Assembly (NCBI GenBank): GCA_019722365.1
Contig: JADFUC010002279.1
Span: 1-64,000 of the forward strand
Direction: 5' to 3'
Source: Lithospermum erythrorhizon
Taxonomy: Eukaryota > Streptophyta > Magnoliopsida > Boraginales > Boraginaceae
Length of the DNA: 64,000 nucleotides
The position numbers were made by a program, and so were the translations under genes. Below are positions 46,662 through 56,830 of the stretch, piece after piece; position 1 is the stretch's first letter; each line of letters opens with the position of its first letter. The notes under the pieces are model-generated. The model saw only the letters and a program-made list of their open reading frames with translations. It had not been told where the DNA came from and searched no databases.

Positions 46662-47299
46662 ATGTTTAAATTGTATATTTTTTATTACATTTTATAAAAT
46701 TTGTTGTATGAACATGTTTATACGATTTTCATGTATATATATTCTTGTCGTGAATATATGTTATGAAAAATTAATCCATGGACTATATGTTATAAATGTT
46801 TTTTGTTGGATTTTAGGCATTTAAAGTGCATAAAAATTCCACCAATTTGTTTTTGAACTCACAGAAGGGGCAGAATTAAATGCCGAAAAATTCATAGTTT
46901 TTTGGATAGTGTAAGTGTCAAGGAAAACATTTTTTACTAAATTCCAATTAGAAGAAAATGTCAACCAAATTGTATTGGAATAGTGGGTTGGTGATTGAAT
47001 TGAGTTTAAAACCTTCCAATCGAGTTTTTTCCCCAAGCGATTAAATTGAATCAGCGAAAATTAGGAAGGTGAAATGGAGGCGCGGCCTTTGGAGCCTGCA
47101 GGGGCGCATCCGTCGCTAAATGGGGCGGTCCTCGGATTACAAACCTAATTCATTTTTTAAAATGTTAATTCGGTTTTTGTAAATTGTTAATAATTTTATT
47201 ATTATGATAATTGTAATTATCAATTTTGGTGATAATAATTTAATTCAGTACATGAAACATCTTGAATGCGACGTGCTTGTTTTTCTTGAAGAATGGAAA
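46662..47299. other. Leader-like AT-rich sequence downstream of the copia LTR
   Basis: AT-rich with a GC-rich patch at 47065-47130. A 98-codon ORF overlapping the LTR end (46528-46824) has no recognised motif. No gag was found, so the element is truncated here. Confidence 0.35.
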
Positions 47300-48010
47300 G
47301 GTTGCGGTCACACGACCTCGAGATGAACTTTCTTCCGATGCGACCAATCGTTCTGTGATGCTTCGTACCTCCTTGTAAGTGCGAGGAGGTCCGTGCCTGG
47401 GAGGGCCCATCTTTGTCGTGGTGGTTTCGTGCCGTCTTTGGCGGGAGCCTGCGAAGTGATAGAAGGAGCCTTTCTCGGGATTGATTAGCGGCCGGCGTTC
47501 CTCGATAAGCTCAGGGATTTTCAGTACTTGGGTGATGTTTTCGCCTTTTCTTTGCTAGCGCGTCATCCCGCGTATATCTCCGTATTCACTCCCGATACGT
47601 TTCTTTGATGATATTGTACCATTCTTTTGGTAAGTAGCTCTTTGCGTTTACAACCCGAGAAACGACATCACGCTTCCCGGCGGCGTAGCGTACCACGTAT
47701 TTCCGTCGACGAGCCTCCTTTAAACAAAATAGAGGATAGCCAATCCTTTGGGCGAAACTGGTTGAGGATTTGGTGAAGTCGGTACACATTCTCATTTGTT
47801 ATTGGACTTTGTTTACCGGCCACATTTGATATCCATTAGGAGCTGCGGAGAACCACTTGTCGCTGTGGACTTTATAAACTCTCCCAGCTTCCTTTCGTAA
47901 AAGGCAGAGTTAACTTTTCGTCTAAAAAGTTCTCTTATTTTAGCGGAGATTGGCACGAGAAAGATAGATTTTGTAGAAGGCGTGAAGAAGGGCGATATTC
48001 GATTCATGCT
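47300..48010 (-). pseudogene. Reverse transcriptase fragment of a TAT-like gypsy element
   Basis: On the minus strand, MRMCTDFTK (47795 leftwards), preceded by a KSNNK-type piece, is the conserved RT palm start of TAT-like gypsy elements; it is followed by FAQRIGYPLFC, a damaged form of the usual proline-tyrosine-proline stretch. The part 48007-47813 includes IKSTATSGSPQLLMDIKCGR, compatible with the preceding region. It is a short fragment without LTRs, stuck against the truncated 5' LTR of the next chromovirus. The 8 kb TAT-like element at 5789-17211 may be a relative. Confidence 0.55.
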
Positions 48011-48189
48011 GGTATGTCTTCGGGGCTCGGATAAGAGACCTCGAGAATTCTAGAACCCGAGGTATTATTTCTTTCGTGGTGTTGTGGCGATAACTTCATC
48101 TAAGCTTTGAAACTTCATTGCATCGTCTCCTTCACAGAAACGAGAATGAGATCGACTCGCAGAGTGGGGGCTCGGGCCGTTAAGTGTGA

Positions 48190-49298
48190 TGTGTTTGCCT
48201 CGTTGCGAGTGTGATGTATAGCTTATGTAGACGGGCATAAAGTTTCTCCACAGGTTGGGGTTGATTATATCTTGGCGTTAGTTGTAGGAATCAGTTTTCG
48301 TTGAGTTGATTGGAGTTGTTTAGTGTAAATTTGAGTGTGCAGCGTTCTTTGGTAAGTTGAGAGTTGAATGGTCTAGTTGTTGGTCGTGAGGTTTTATATT
48401 GTTGGTTGATAGAGTGAGTTGTGGATTAGATTGGGTATTGTTGTCCTTTGTTTGCCAGGATAAGCGTGATCTTGATATTGGTTGTCTTTTATTAGGGTAA
48501 TGCGTGTTAGTTAGATTAGGCCTATGAATAATGACCATAGTAATGACGGTATTGGTATAATCTTATGATGCGAAGCATGATAGCAATTCACTAATGATAT
48601 ACTCTTTTATTTATGGCCTTGAATAATTATTGTATCTGCGTAAATGCCCGTATCTTATGCAAAATTAATGATTTTATAGTACACTACTCGTAGGAGTGAG
48701 TTAATTTTTCCTCTTAAGACACGTACTAAGCTAGAACTGCCTTTTTTTTGTCATTTATGGGCGGCATTTTCATTTGTGCCAGGTTGACAGGTGGTGTTGT
48801 AGCATTTTTCGAGCTTGTTCGAGTGATCATGCCTTAGAGCCTAGGTGAGAGACGGGTGGCAGTAGATCTCCCTTGATCTCGTTGTTTTGGATTGTATTCG
48901 ATTCGTGCGTATTGTTGTATTTTTGGGATTTGGAATGGTTGTTGTAGATATTTGTACATGATGTTTGTTGTATGTTGTTGTGAGGTGTGTGGTTAGGAAA
49001 TACCACGATGGATTATTTTTCTTTAAGCTGCTGTCATTGAGAATATCGAATGGCCTAGTGGTTAGGAGGCGCTTCCCACGTTATTTAGAGGTCTGGGTTC
49101 GATTCTCGTTGTAAGGGCGGTGGGTGGAGTTTTTCTAAAAAGAAAAAGCGCTCTTGTCCGTTGTATATTGTTTTTATGGGTTTATTTGAGGGCAATTAGG
49201 TTTGTTAATTGGAGTCATCCGTGACGTGGTGACTATGGTGTGTCGAGTTTGAGCGATTACAACCTCGGGCGGCCGACTGCAGGGGTGGGTCGTTCTGA
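48190..49298 (+). mobile_element. 5' LTR of the chromovirus, truncated, with SINE insertion
   Basis: It aligns with 55425-56375 of the 3' LTR: GTGTGATGTATA, AGTTGTAGGAATCAGTTTT, TTGTTGGTTGATAGAGT, GGTATTGGTATAA, CACGATGGATTATTTT, TTGTCCGTTGTATATTG and ACCTCGGGCG. The 5' half, including the minisatellite, is absent. Confidence 0.75.
49029..49148 (+). mobile_element. tRNA-derived SINE inserted in the chromovirus 5' LTR
   Basis: Box A TGGCCTAGTGG (49051-49061) and box B GGTTCGATTC (49096-49105) are separated by 34 bases; the tail is TTTTTCTAAAAAGAAAAA. The same place in the 3' LTR (about 56222-56232, TTTTCTTAAG|CGCTCTTG) has no insertion, so the ends are defined by comparison: the insert is about 110-120 bases with a short AAGC-like duplication. 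It cannot fold as a tRNA. It was inserted after the retroelement's LTRs were formed. Confidence 0.8.
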
Positions 49299-50760
49299 TT
49301 TTGAGTATCGGGCGTATGTTTGATTATTTTGTTGTGCATTGTGGTTATGTGCTGTGTGTGTTTTCTTTTTGAGTTGTGTTGGTTGAGTCTTTTCTTGGAA
49401 GTGCGTCTTTCTTTCATTTTTCATAGGCTGAGGATGCCACCGGTAGACGGGTAGGGTGACCCGTGCCCACGAGGAGTGCCAGCGATAGACGAGGATCTTT
49501 GGAGGTAAGTGAGGTGGTAGACAGCGAGTAGAGTTGTGGGCGAGGCGAGCTTGATGTGGAGCAGGCAGGTTCCGGTGTACATCCTGATCCCCCAGTTGAT
49601 CCTGTTGTTGGGGATGAGTTACATGTTGGAGAGGACCTGGTACATGCACAGATAGCAGCCCAGCAGGAGGTTGAGTTCCAGAGTAAGCTCTTCGACCGTT
49701 TCCTGAAGAGATCCCTGAAGTTCTTTGGAGTAGGTACTCGGGTGGGCGATCGAGTTTGTAGAGACTTGGACACCCGTGGCCGAGCCGATGAGCATTGAGG
49801 TGAGCGAGGTCGGGAGTTCGGCCTACGGACTTCACGAGTGCCGAGGTTGGTGGTGGGGTAATCTCATTTATCTACAGCTGGCAGAGAGGATCCGGTGTCT
49901 TGGGCATTTGTGCCGTTGTTGAGTGTGCTTGAGTACCCGTATAGCCACCATGAGAGGACCTAGTCGATGACTCGGGTGGCGATCGGTTGATAGTCGAGAG
50001 AGGCGATTTAGTGATTTAGGTCGCGCCAACAGTATTACACCCGACCGAGGGCGGTGCCCAGATTCGTGGCCGAGGATGAGATGGGAGATCGCACGGTATT
50101 ATTGTTGACTTCACCAGTTTTCATGAGTTGAGGAATCTTTGCTTGAAGGTTGAGATGGAAGTTAGTGAGCTGGCCAGCGGAAGGGCAAGAGGCGACGGGG
50201 AGATAGTTGGTCCCGGCCGGACTCGTCCGGGTGTGACGTTCGGTGCACCCGGTAGTTCGTCCACCCAGAAGTTATTCGGCGGCTTCTTACACCACACGGC
50301 ACTACGGAAGATCGGGTGGGTCCCGAGTACTTGGAGTTCCAGTGAGGTTAGCGGTTTCCGTGTGGTCGGGCTGGTCACGTGATATGGGATTTCCGGAGAG
50401 AGAGAGAGGATCTATTTCCGTTGTCGGCACGGGCGTGCTTTGCGAGCTTGTCCTGCGTCGTGGGGAGTGGGAGGTGCTGAGTACTTCTTCCTAGAATGAT
50501 GCCGAGGAGGTGGGTATCGAGGCGGCGAGGGGGTGGGCCTTTGGAGCCACGGAGGGTCGAGTCGTGGAGTTGGAGGCTCTCGGGGAGGCATGACGGGTAG
50601 CGGCAGTGGTCTTTGGTAGAGGCCAAATGAATGCGAGTTACTCGAGGCGAATACTCCTAGGATGTGTGGGTACCTTGTTGTTATGTAATCTTTTGAAACT
50701 AGGTACTTTTTGATTACGGGCTACTCGTTCTTTTTATTTCCCGAGTTTTCTTCGATGTTT
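49299..50760 (+). pseudogene. Gag region of the chromovirus
   Basis: A start MPPVDG is at about 49434. Frames then give a glutamine/glutamate-rich helical stretch (about 49556-49760: HVGEDLVHAQIAAQQEVEF and QSKLFDRFLKRSLKFFGVG), consistent with a gag N-terminal region. The zinc knuckle is not readable. The longer minus-strand ORFs of 119 and 192 codons in this place are antisense. Confidence 0.5.
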
Positions 50761-50980
50761 TACCATGTCGAGAGTCGCACTTGTTCCCTTGTATTATGAC
50801 ACCGGTAAAGGGAGGTCGGTTGAGGAATTGGGCTCTGTATGTAAGAGATTGTCACTTGTTGTGAATAATCGATTGTTGGTTATTGGATCTCGCTTCCATT
50901 TTGAGCTATTAGATTTTGATCTTATCTTGGTATGGAATTTGGTTGGGAGACATCGCCAAGATTGATTGCCGTAAGGAGTT
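50761..50980 (+). pseudogene. Aspartic protease of the chromovirus
   Basis: A YDTG piece near 50796-50810 is in the position of the D-T/S-G active site. The frame 50765-50965 ends with FDLILVWNLVGRHR, the conserved protease end of chromoviruses. The protease cuts the polyprotein. Confidence 0.6.
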
Positions 50981-51159
50981 TTATTGTTGTGAGTCGGGAG
51001 TAGGCCGGATATTACGTTTTAGGGAGATAGGAAGATTACTGCCATCGATTTTGTTCGGCGCTTGAGGTCGAGTTGATGTAGAAGGTTGTCTTTGAGTATC
51101 CCAGGAATTGTGGTCGGCACGGAGAGAGGAGAAACGGTTAGAGGATATGCGAATGGTGG

Positions 51160-51910
51160 TAAATTGTGTCGATGTTTTTAGGGAGGTTGCCGGGTTACCG
51201 CTGAGAGAGAAGTGGGTTGTGATTGAAGTAGTTTCGGAGTCTGCGCGTTTCTATTGCGGTGTATAGAATGGCTCCGGCCCGAGTTGAAAGAGTTGAAGAC
51301 TTCGATTACGAGGGTAGCGATAAGGGGTTCATCGGACAGTATTTCTCCGTGGGAGTGCGCGGTTACATTTGTGAAAAGAAGGTGAGTACGTTGAAGTTGT
51401 AAATCGATTCTGAGGCCGGTTAAAATAAAGTGACTACTCGGGAGCCGTTATCGGTTCTTGGGGATAGATGATTTATTTGACCGGTGACGGATGCGAGTGT
51501 TTCCAAGGTGATTTGAGATCGGTTATCGCGGTTGAGGATCAAGAGAGAGTGACATTCAATCATTTTGATCGAGGGGATGGGCCTTATGAGTTTATCTTTA
51601 ATGCCGTTTGGGTTGAGTGTCTGCGCGGCGTCGTTCATGGATTTGATGGGCTTAGGGTGTTTTAGGAGTTCTGGATAAGTTAAAACGGTGTGTTCATTGA
51701 TGATATTTTGATCTCTTTCAGTGACGAGGAGGCCGCGAGACACTTGCGGGTTATGTTGTTGGAGACATTGGGGCCGAGCGCGGTGCCATGCAGTTTAGTA
51801 AATGTAGTGCAGTTTGGAGAAGGTATAGTTCTTGGGCCATGTCGGGTGATGGTATTGTGGACCCTCGGAAAGTGGAGGTTGTGAATAATTGGGCGAGTGT
51901 GACCCGAGGT
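51160..51910 (+). pseudogene. Reverse transcriptase of the chromovirus
   Basis: In changing frames: DVFREVAGLPLREKW (about 51173), VYRMAPARV (about 51259), KGFI near 51325 and FIDDILISFSDEE (51694-51732). The last has the catalytic D-D pair and continues with AARHLR. At least four frameshifts separate these pieces. Confidence 0.8.
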
Positions 51911-52019
51911 GAGGAGTTTCTTGGGTTTGGTATTACAGGAGGTTTTATCGAGGCTTACCGTTGATATTCTCGGGCTTTCGATGACTAGATTGACCGAAGG
52001 GTGTTCACTGTTTGGGATG

Positions 52020-52340
52020 AGATTGTGAGATGTTCGAGGAGTTGAAGGCGAAGTTGACTCTTGGACGGTTTAGCTCTACCGTCAGGGTTTGGCGGTTCGT
52101 GATCTGCGGCGATGCGTCGCGCGAGGTTGGGTTGTGTATTGATGCGAGGAATGGAAGTGATTGCTTATGCTTCTCGGCGGCTGTGAAGGACCATGAGGAG
52201 GAATTACCCGACCCATGATCTTGAGTTGGCAGCGATTGTTTTTGCGTTGAAGCTGTGGAGGCATTACTTGTATGGGGTTGGATGCGGAATTTTCTTACGT
52301 CAACAAAGTTTGAGAAATTGCACACCAGCAGAGACTTGGT
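52020..52340 (+). pseudogene. RNase H of the chromovirus
   Basis: [18 protein letters not shown] (52205-52258) is the conserved RNase H E-containing segment, preceded by AYASRRL-type text near 52165-52185 in another frame, and followed by RHYLYGV. Confidence 0.8.
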
Positions 52341-52559
52341 GAGGCGGAGGAGATGGATGAAGTTTATCGTGAACTCGTGTGACTATCAGTATCGCGGGGG
52401 AAGGCGAATGTGGTAGGTCTTTCTTGGTCGGAAGGGGTGAGAACCAGGGAATGGCTTGGAGTTGATGCGGGGTTGGTAGGAGTAGTGCGTTGTTGGCTCG
52501 TATGAGGTGGGCACATGTCTTTGATCGAGATGGAGCCGGGGAAAAGGTGAGAAATTACA

Positions 52560-53700
52560 GAATATCATTCGAGAGAGGTGAAGAGTGGAGGTAGATCGGT
52601 TAGTGGTTGATGATAGTGGTGTGTGAGAGGATGAATGGTAGGTTGGTTGTGCTAGTATTGCAGCATTTGAAGAGGAAATTCTTGATGAGACTTCATATTA
52701 ACAAGCACATAGCGTGTGCCGGGTAGCAAAGATGTGCTCCGAGTTGGCAGGTTGTTATTGAGTAGTGCAGGATGAAGAGATTGCGAGTTTGTGGGGAGGT
52801 GTTTGGTTTTCGGTGAAGATTGAGCATAGACACCTGCGGGTTTTGTTCTCGGCCACTTCCGATTACGAATGGACGTGGAAGAAACATCCTTGTGGATTTA
52901 CTTATTTGGACTTCTAGATAAATCGAGGCGGAATGATAGGATTTGGGTAATGGAGTAAAGATGAATTAAAGTACTCCTTTCTACCTGTGCATCGTAGATG
53001 GACGAGAGAGGCTAGCGAGGAGATATGTTGTCGAATTGTGAGGCGTATGGGGTTTCGGTGTGGGTATCTCGGCGTGATGCGAGTTCTTCGAGATTTTGGA
53101 GGGTTTCAGGCGTTGTGGACGGCCGGAGTTGAGTTGGTATCTTTCCGTCCCAGGCCAGATGGGCAATCAATGAGGACGATCCAGACTTTGGAGGATGTCG
53201 TCGGCGTGTATCTTGAGTTTTACCGGGGAGTTGGGATGATGAGTTGCCTAAGATGGAGTTCGAGTATAATAATAGTTTCCATGCTAATGGGACCATTTGA
53301 GGCGTTGTATGGGCGAGTGTCGGACTCGGTTGTTGGAATGAAGTGGGGAGAGAGGAAAGTTTATGGTTCGAGTTGAGTGGAAGATCGGTGGAGAGGATCA
53401 GAGTTGATGCAGCGACATCGATAGCGCACAAGGCGGGGTAGAAGAAATATGTTGATAAATGCTTGAATTGGACTTGTCTTTGAAGTTGGAGATCGAGTGT
53501 TTGAGGATATCTCCATGAAGGAGAATTTGGGCCGAAGAAGTTAGGAGTCCCGTTATATCGGACCGTTTGAGATTTTTGGCGAGTGGGATCAAGTAGCTTG
53601 TCGTTTAGCGTTGCCTGGAGTTGGATAGGATTCGCAATGTATTCCGTGTGTCTTTTGAAAGTATATCGGGATGAATCTCGCATTCTTAGCTCGGTACCGG
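52560..53700 (+). pseudogene. Integrase of the chromovirus
   Basis: The zinc-binding region is at 52660-52850; only pieces remain, such as VVIE near its middle and KIEHRHLRV at the end, in varying frames. The core lies at 52860-53310; 52987-53376 is open and includes DGQSMRTIQTLED (about 53158-53196) with the catalytic E in the last part, then GPFEALYGR. The C-terminal part ends with a VFHVS-like junction near 53640-53690. Confidence 0.8.
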
Positions 53701-53870
53701 TGGAACTTGAGGAGGATCTCACCTTTGAGGGAGAAGCTGAAGATTAACTTTGGCCAGGAAGGAAGATGTGAGAAACAAATTGGTGGCCTTGGTGAAAATC
53801 TTGTGGAGGAATCAGCGTAGAGAGCTGGGAGCGAAGATGATATGAGGAGGCGGGTGCCACGACTTTCGTA
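53620..53870 (+). pseudogene. Chromodomain at the end of the chromovirus pol
   Basis: YIPDESH-like text (53660-53690), then VELEEDLTFE, then an aromatic-rich chromodomain remnant with VKILWRNQ (about 53797-53820). The same ending is found at 2890-3100 in the other chromovirus, which helps identify both. Confidence 0.75.
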
Positions 53871-53980
53871 GGAGTAGTTGTGTCATGGTTGTATGTTTTA
53901 AGTATTGTATGACTTCGAGTTTCATTCAGTGGTTCTTCCGTGGTTGTTGAGTTGAGAAATTTCGAGGGCGAAATTTTTAT
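53871..53980. other. 3' untranslated region of the chromovirus
   Basis: A short T- and G-rich segment between pol and the polypurine tract, with no feature of its own. Confidence 0.4.
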
Positions 53981-53993
53981 TAGGTGGGTAGAT
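53975..53993 (+). other. Polypurine tract of the chromovirus
   Basis: TTTTATTAGGTGGGTAGAT directly precedes the LTR start TGAAATAACCC at 53994; GAGGGCGAAATTT lies just before it. This is the typical arrangement for Tekay-like elements. Confidence 0.75.
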
Positions 53994-56375
53994 TGAAATA
54001 ACCCGTTCCGTATAAGTATTATTTTAATATTATTCGAGGGTAGAAATTAGATTCGGGTTCGAGTTGTGTTGTTAAACCGAGACGAGTTTTAAAACCGCAA
54101 ATCAAACGAGACTTAAACTATCATAAATATCTCAGCCAGCTCACGTCATTATTCATCGTCATCAAAATCTCATGACCCTTTTTTTTTCCTTGGTTGGCGA
54201 ACCCACTTATCGCCCTCCCCGGGTTGATTTTTTATTTTCTTGATGTAATCTTGTTGCCGATTCCTCCGTAATCTTGTTCTACGTCTAGCAGTTATCGAAA
54301 GGTATGATTTTTATGTTAGATCTAATAACTATTTTTGAGCTATAGTTGACTATCTTTGTAAGTTTGACTTTTGTTGACTTGAGTTGACTTTGAATTTGGG
54401 ACTTTAGAATGGTAGAGATGTATCATCTAAGCTTGAATATTGTGGTTAGAAGTGATTGTAATCGATTTTTGGGGTTGAAATGTGTTGAATGAGTTAGTTG
54501 ACTTTTTCCCGAATCAACTTAATTTGTAAAAAGTATGTTATTGGATTTTAATATGGTTATTTTGGAGTATAAATTGTGACTTTTGTGTGGTTGGTAGAGA
54601 TTATGTTAATATAAGTTGGGTAAAGTGAGTAGTATTTGGGGTTTTTGGAATTAAGATTGTTAATAATGGAAATATTAGTTTGGGAAAGTTGTTATTGGGT
54701 TGAATAGAAGTTGTTTAAAGTGTTAGTGTTTGAAGGAGGTGGAGGCCGATTGGGTTGGGGTTTGTGATGGTTAAAATTTTGTGGAATTTATTAGTCGTTT
54801 AAATGCGCATAGTAATAATATGCTAGAGTTGTTAAGTTGATAACTATAATTGTTGTAAAGTTGGATAGTTAAAAACTAAAGAAAGCGAGGATATGATTGT
54901 AGTAAGTAGTAATTGGCATTTTCGGGTGTTTGTGATTGGAGCATGGAGGCGTGGAAGCGGCACTTGGATTAGCTAGACGAGACATTTATGTTGTTAGCCA
55001 AGGTGAGTATTTATCTCACGGGTATAGATTAATTTACTTCTTCATGAATGTGTTGCATTTGTTGATGTTATGAGCATATTTATGTATGTATCAATAGGTT
55101 GATTGTTGGTTATGTCTGGTTAGTTTGTGGTTTGCGCGTACTGCGATGCGAGTGTGTTGTGGTTGCGCTTTATGCAATGATGCGAGTGTGTTGGTTGCAC
55201 TTGTACTGCGATGCGAGTGTATTATGGTTGCATGGCCTACGGGGCGAGTGTGTTGTGGTTGCGCATGCTGCGATGCGAGTGTGTTGTTTCCTTGTACTAC
55301 GATGCGAGTGTGTGGTATTTCCAGCTTTTACTACGGTACAAGTGTGTTGTGTGTTTTTTACATAAATGTCTCGTTCACAGTGTCTTGATCGGTATTGCCT
55401 TATACTTCGGTATGAGTGTCTTTGTATTAACCGTGCCTCGTTGCAGTGTGATGTATAAGCACGTAATAATAGAGGGGCATAAGTTTCTCCCTGAGGTTGA
55501 GGTTGATTATATGTAGCATTAGTTGTAGGAATCAGTTTTAGTTAGCAGGTTGATTGAGTTGTTTAGTATGGGGTAGATGGTACCGGCGTTCTTTGGTAGG
55601 AGTTAGAGAGTTGAATTGGTCTAGTTATTGGTCGTGGGTTTTACATTGTTGGTTGATAGAGTAGAGTTGTGGATTTGATTGGAGTATTGTATAATACATT
55701 TGCCAGGATAGCATAGTCTCGATGTTGGTTGTCTTTTATTAGAATGTGCATGTTAGTTGGGTGGGCCTATAATGACGGTATTGGTATAACTTATATGATG
55801 GCATGATAACGAATTCACTGATATACTCCTTATTTGGGGTCTTGAATAGTATTGTATCTGCATCATCTTCATATCTTATACCAAATTAATGATTTTATAA
55901 TATACTTTCGTGAGAGTGAGTTAATTTTCCTCTTAAGACACGTATTTACTAAGCTCATATTTTGCCTATTCTTTTTTATAGGCGGCATTTTCATTGTGCA
56001 GATTTGTGGTGGTCTTTGAATTTTTCGAGCTTGTTCGGTGATGTGCCTTAGAGGCTTTGGGTGGCGGCGGGCCATCCTCACGGTCGTTGTTTTGGATTGT
56101 GAGTTTAATACGTATTGTTGTACTTTGGGATTTCGGTTGGTTGTTGTAGATATTTTTGTGCATCGTGTTTGTTGTATGTTGTTGTAGGGTGTGGTTGGGA
56201 CATACCACGATGGATTATTTTCTTAAGCGCTCTTGTCCGTTGTATATTGTTTTATGGGTTTATTTGAGGGCAATTGGGTTTGTAAATTAGTCGTCCATCG
56301 ACGTGGTGACTCACGGTGTGTCCCAGGATTTGGGCGATTCTAACCTCGGGCGACAGACACAGGCGAATCGTTACA
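53994..56375 (+). mobile_element. 3' LTR of the chromovirus, about 2.4 kb
   Basis: It starts TGAAATAACCCGTTCC and ends GAATCGTTACA. It contains a T-rich leader (54190-54260), a TTGACT-rich stretch (54345-54390), and the minisatellite at 55139-55350. Its right half matches the 5' LTR. No target duplication can be tested because the 5' LTR has lost its outer end. Confidence 0.8.
55139..55350 (+). repeat. Minisatellite in the chromovirus LTR, about 31-33 bp unit
   Basis: Seven units of the form TACTGCGATGCGAGTGTGTT with GTGGTTGCGC follow each other; two weaker units with TATACTTCGGTATGAGTGTC and ACTACGGTACAAGTGTG extend to about 55440. The last units resemble those in the other chromovirus LTR (1195-1445). 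Confidence 0.85.
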
Positions 56376-56561
56376 TATATACTATTGGAAATATGAAATT
56401 AAGTCTCACAAAAAGTACCGTTGAACATTTTAGATTGTACTGATAATTTACCCATTCAAATTATATATATATATACATATATATATTTTAGGATGGCGTA
56501 TTGACATTAGGATTGCGATGAAACTGTTGAAAGTGCGCTCGTATGTTGCTCTTGTTAATTG
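56376..56561. other. Flank between the chromovirus and the inverted structure
   Basis: AT-rich sequence with a TA-rich microsatellite at about 56460-56492; no gene. Confidence 0.35.
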
Positions 56562-56830
56562 GAGTCTAAGAGGTCACCTGAAATACTAAACCCGAACTAT
56601 ATAATAAATGTATCATAAACTTCCGAGTATAAAGTGAAGCAGAGAAACATTCGGAGACTGGAAAAATCGAATCCCGACTATACTTTCGTCAAATACATTT
56701 GTGGGCGGTGGAATGATGAGGTTTTGAGATGATTTTCTGAACATTTGAAACTACAATTTGCTATTCAAATTTGTTTAAAACCAGCAGAACTAAAACTAAT
56801 GCTCATATTTAAAAGAAATCATCTGATACG
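56562..56830 (+). repeat. Outer inverted repeat, left copy
   Basis: Matches the reverse complement of 62945-63265: CGAACTATATAATAAATGTA and TCATAAACT, GAAACATTCG, AATCCCGACTA, GGGCGGTGG, TTTGAGATGATTTT and AGAACTAAAACTAATGCTCA. A short third relative of its start, GAGTCTAAGAGGTCA, occurs inverted at 58470-58490. Confidence 0.8.

Larger units (their letters stand above)
48190..56375 (+). mobile_element. Tekay-like chromovirus (Ty3/gypsy), plus strand
   Basis: A truncated 5' LTR (48190-49298) and a full 3' LTR (53994-56375) enclose about 4.7 kb with gag, protease, reverse transcriptase, RNase H, integrase and a chromodomain in Ty3/gypsy order. The polypurine tract before the 3' LTR is well kept. 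Every coding part is interrupted by frameshifts. The 5' LTR has lost about its first half; a TAT-like RT fragment lies in that place. The 5' LTR also carries a SINE missing in the 3' LTR. Confidence 0.85.

Noticed and set aside
47586..48007. Independent host gene on the minus strand
   Set aside because: MRMCTDFTK and the following text fit a gypsy reverse transcriptase fragment.
49051..49110. Functional tRNA gene
   Set aside because: Box A and box B are present, but there is no acceptor or anticodon stem; the comparison with the partner LTR shows a SINE.
49257..49835. 192-codon minus-strand ORF
   Set aside because: Antisense to the gag region and running into the LTR.
53012..53722. 236-codon minus-strand ORF
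   Set aside because: Antisense to the chromovirus integrase and chromodomain; the plus strand carries the motifs.
55099..55516. Repetitive cysteine-rich proteins of 87-101 codons
   Set aside because: All are translations of the LTR minisatellite in several frames.
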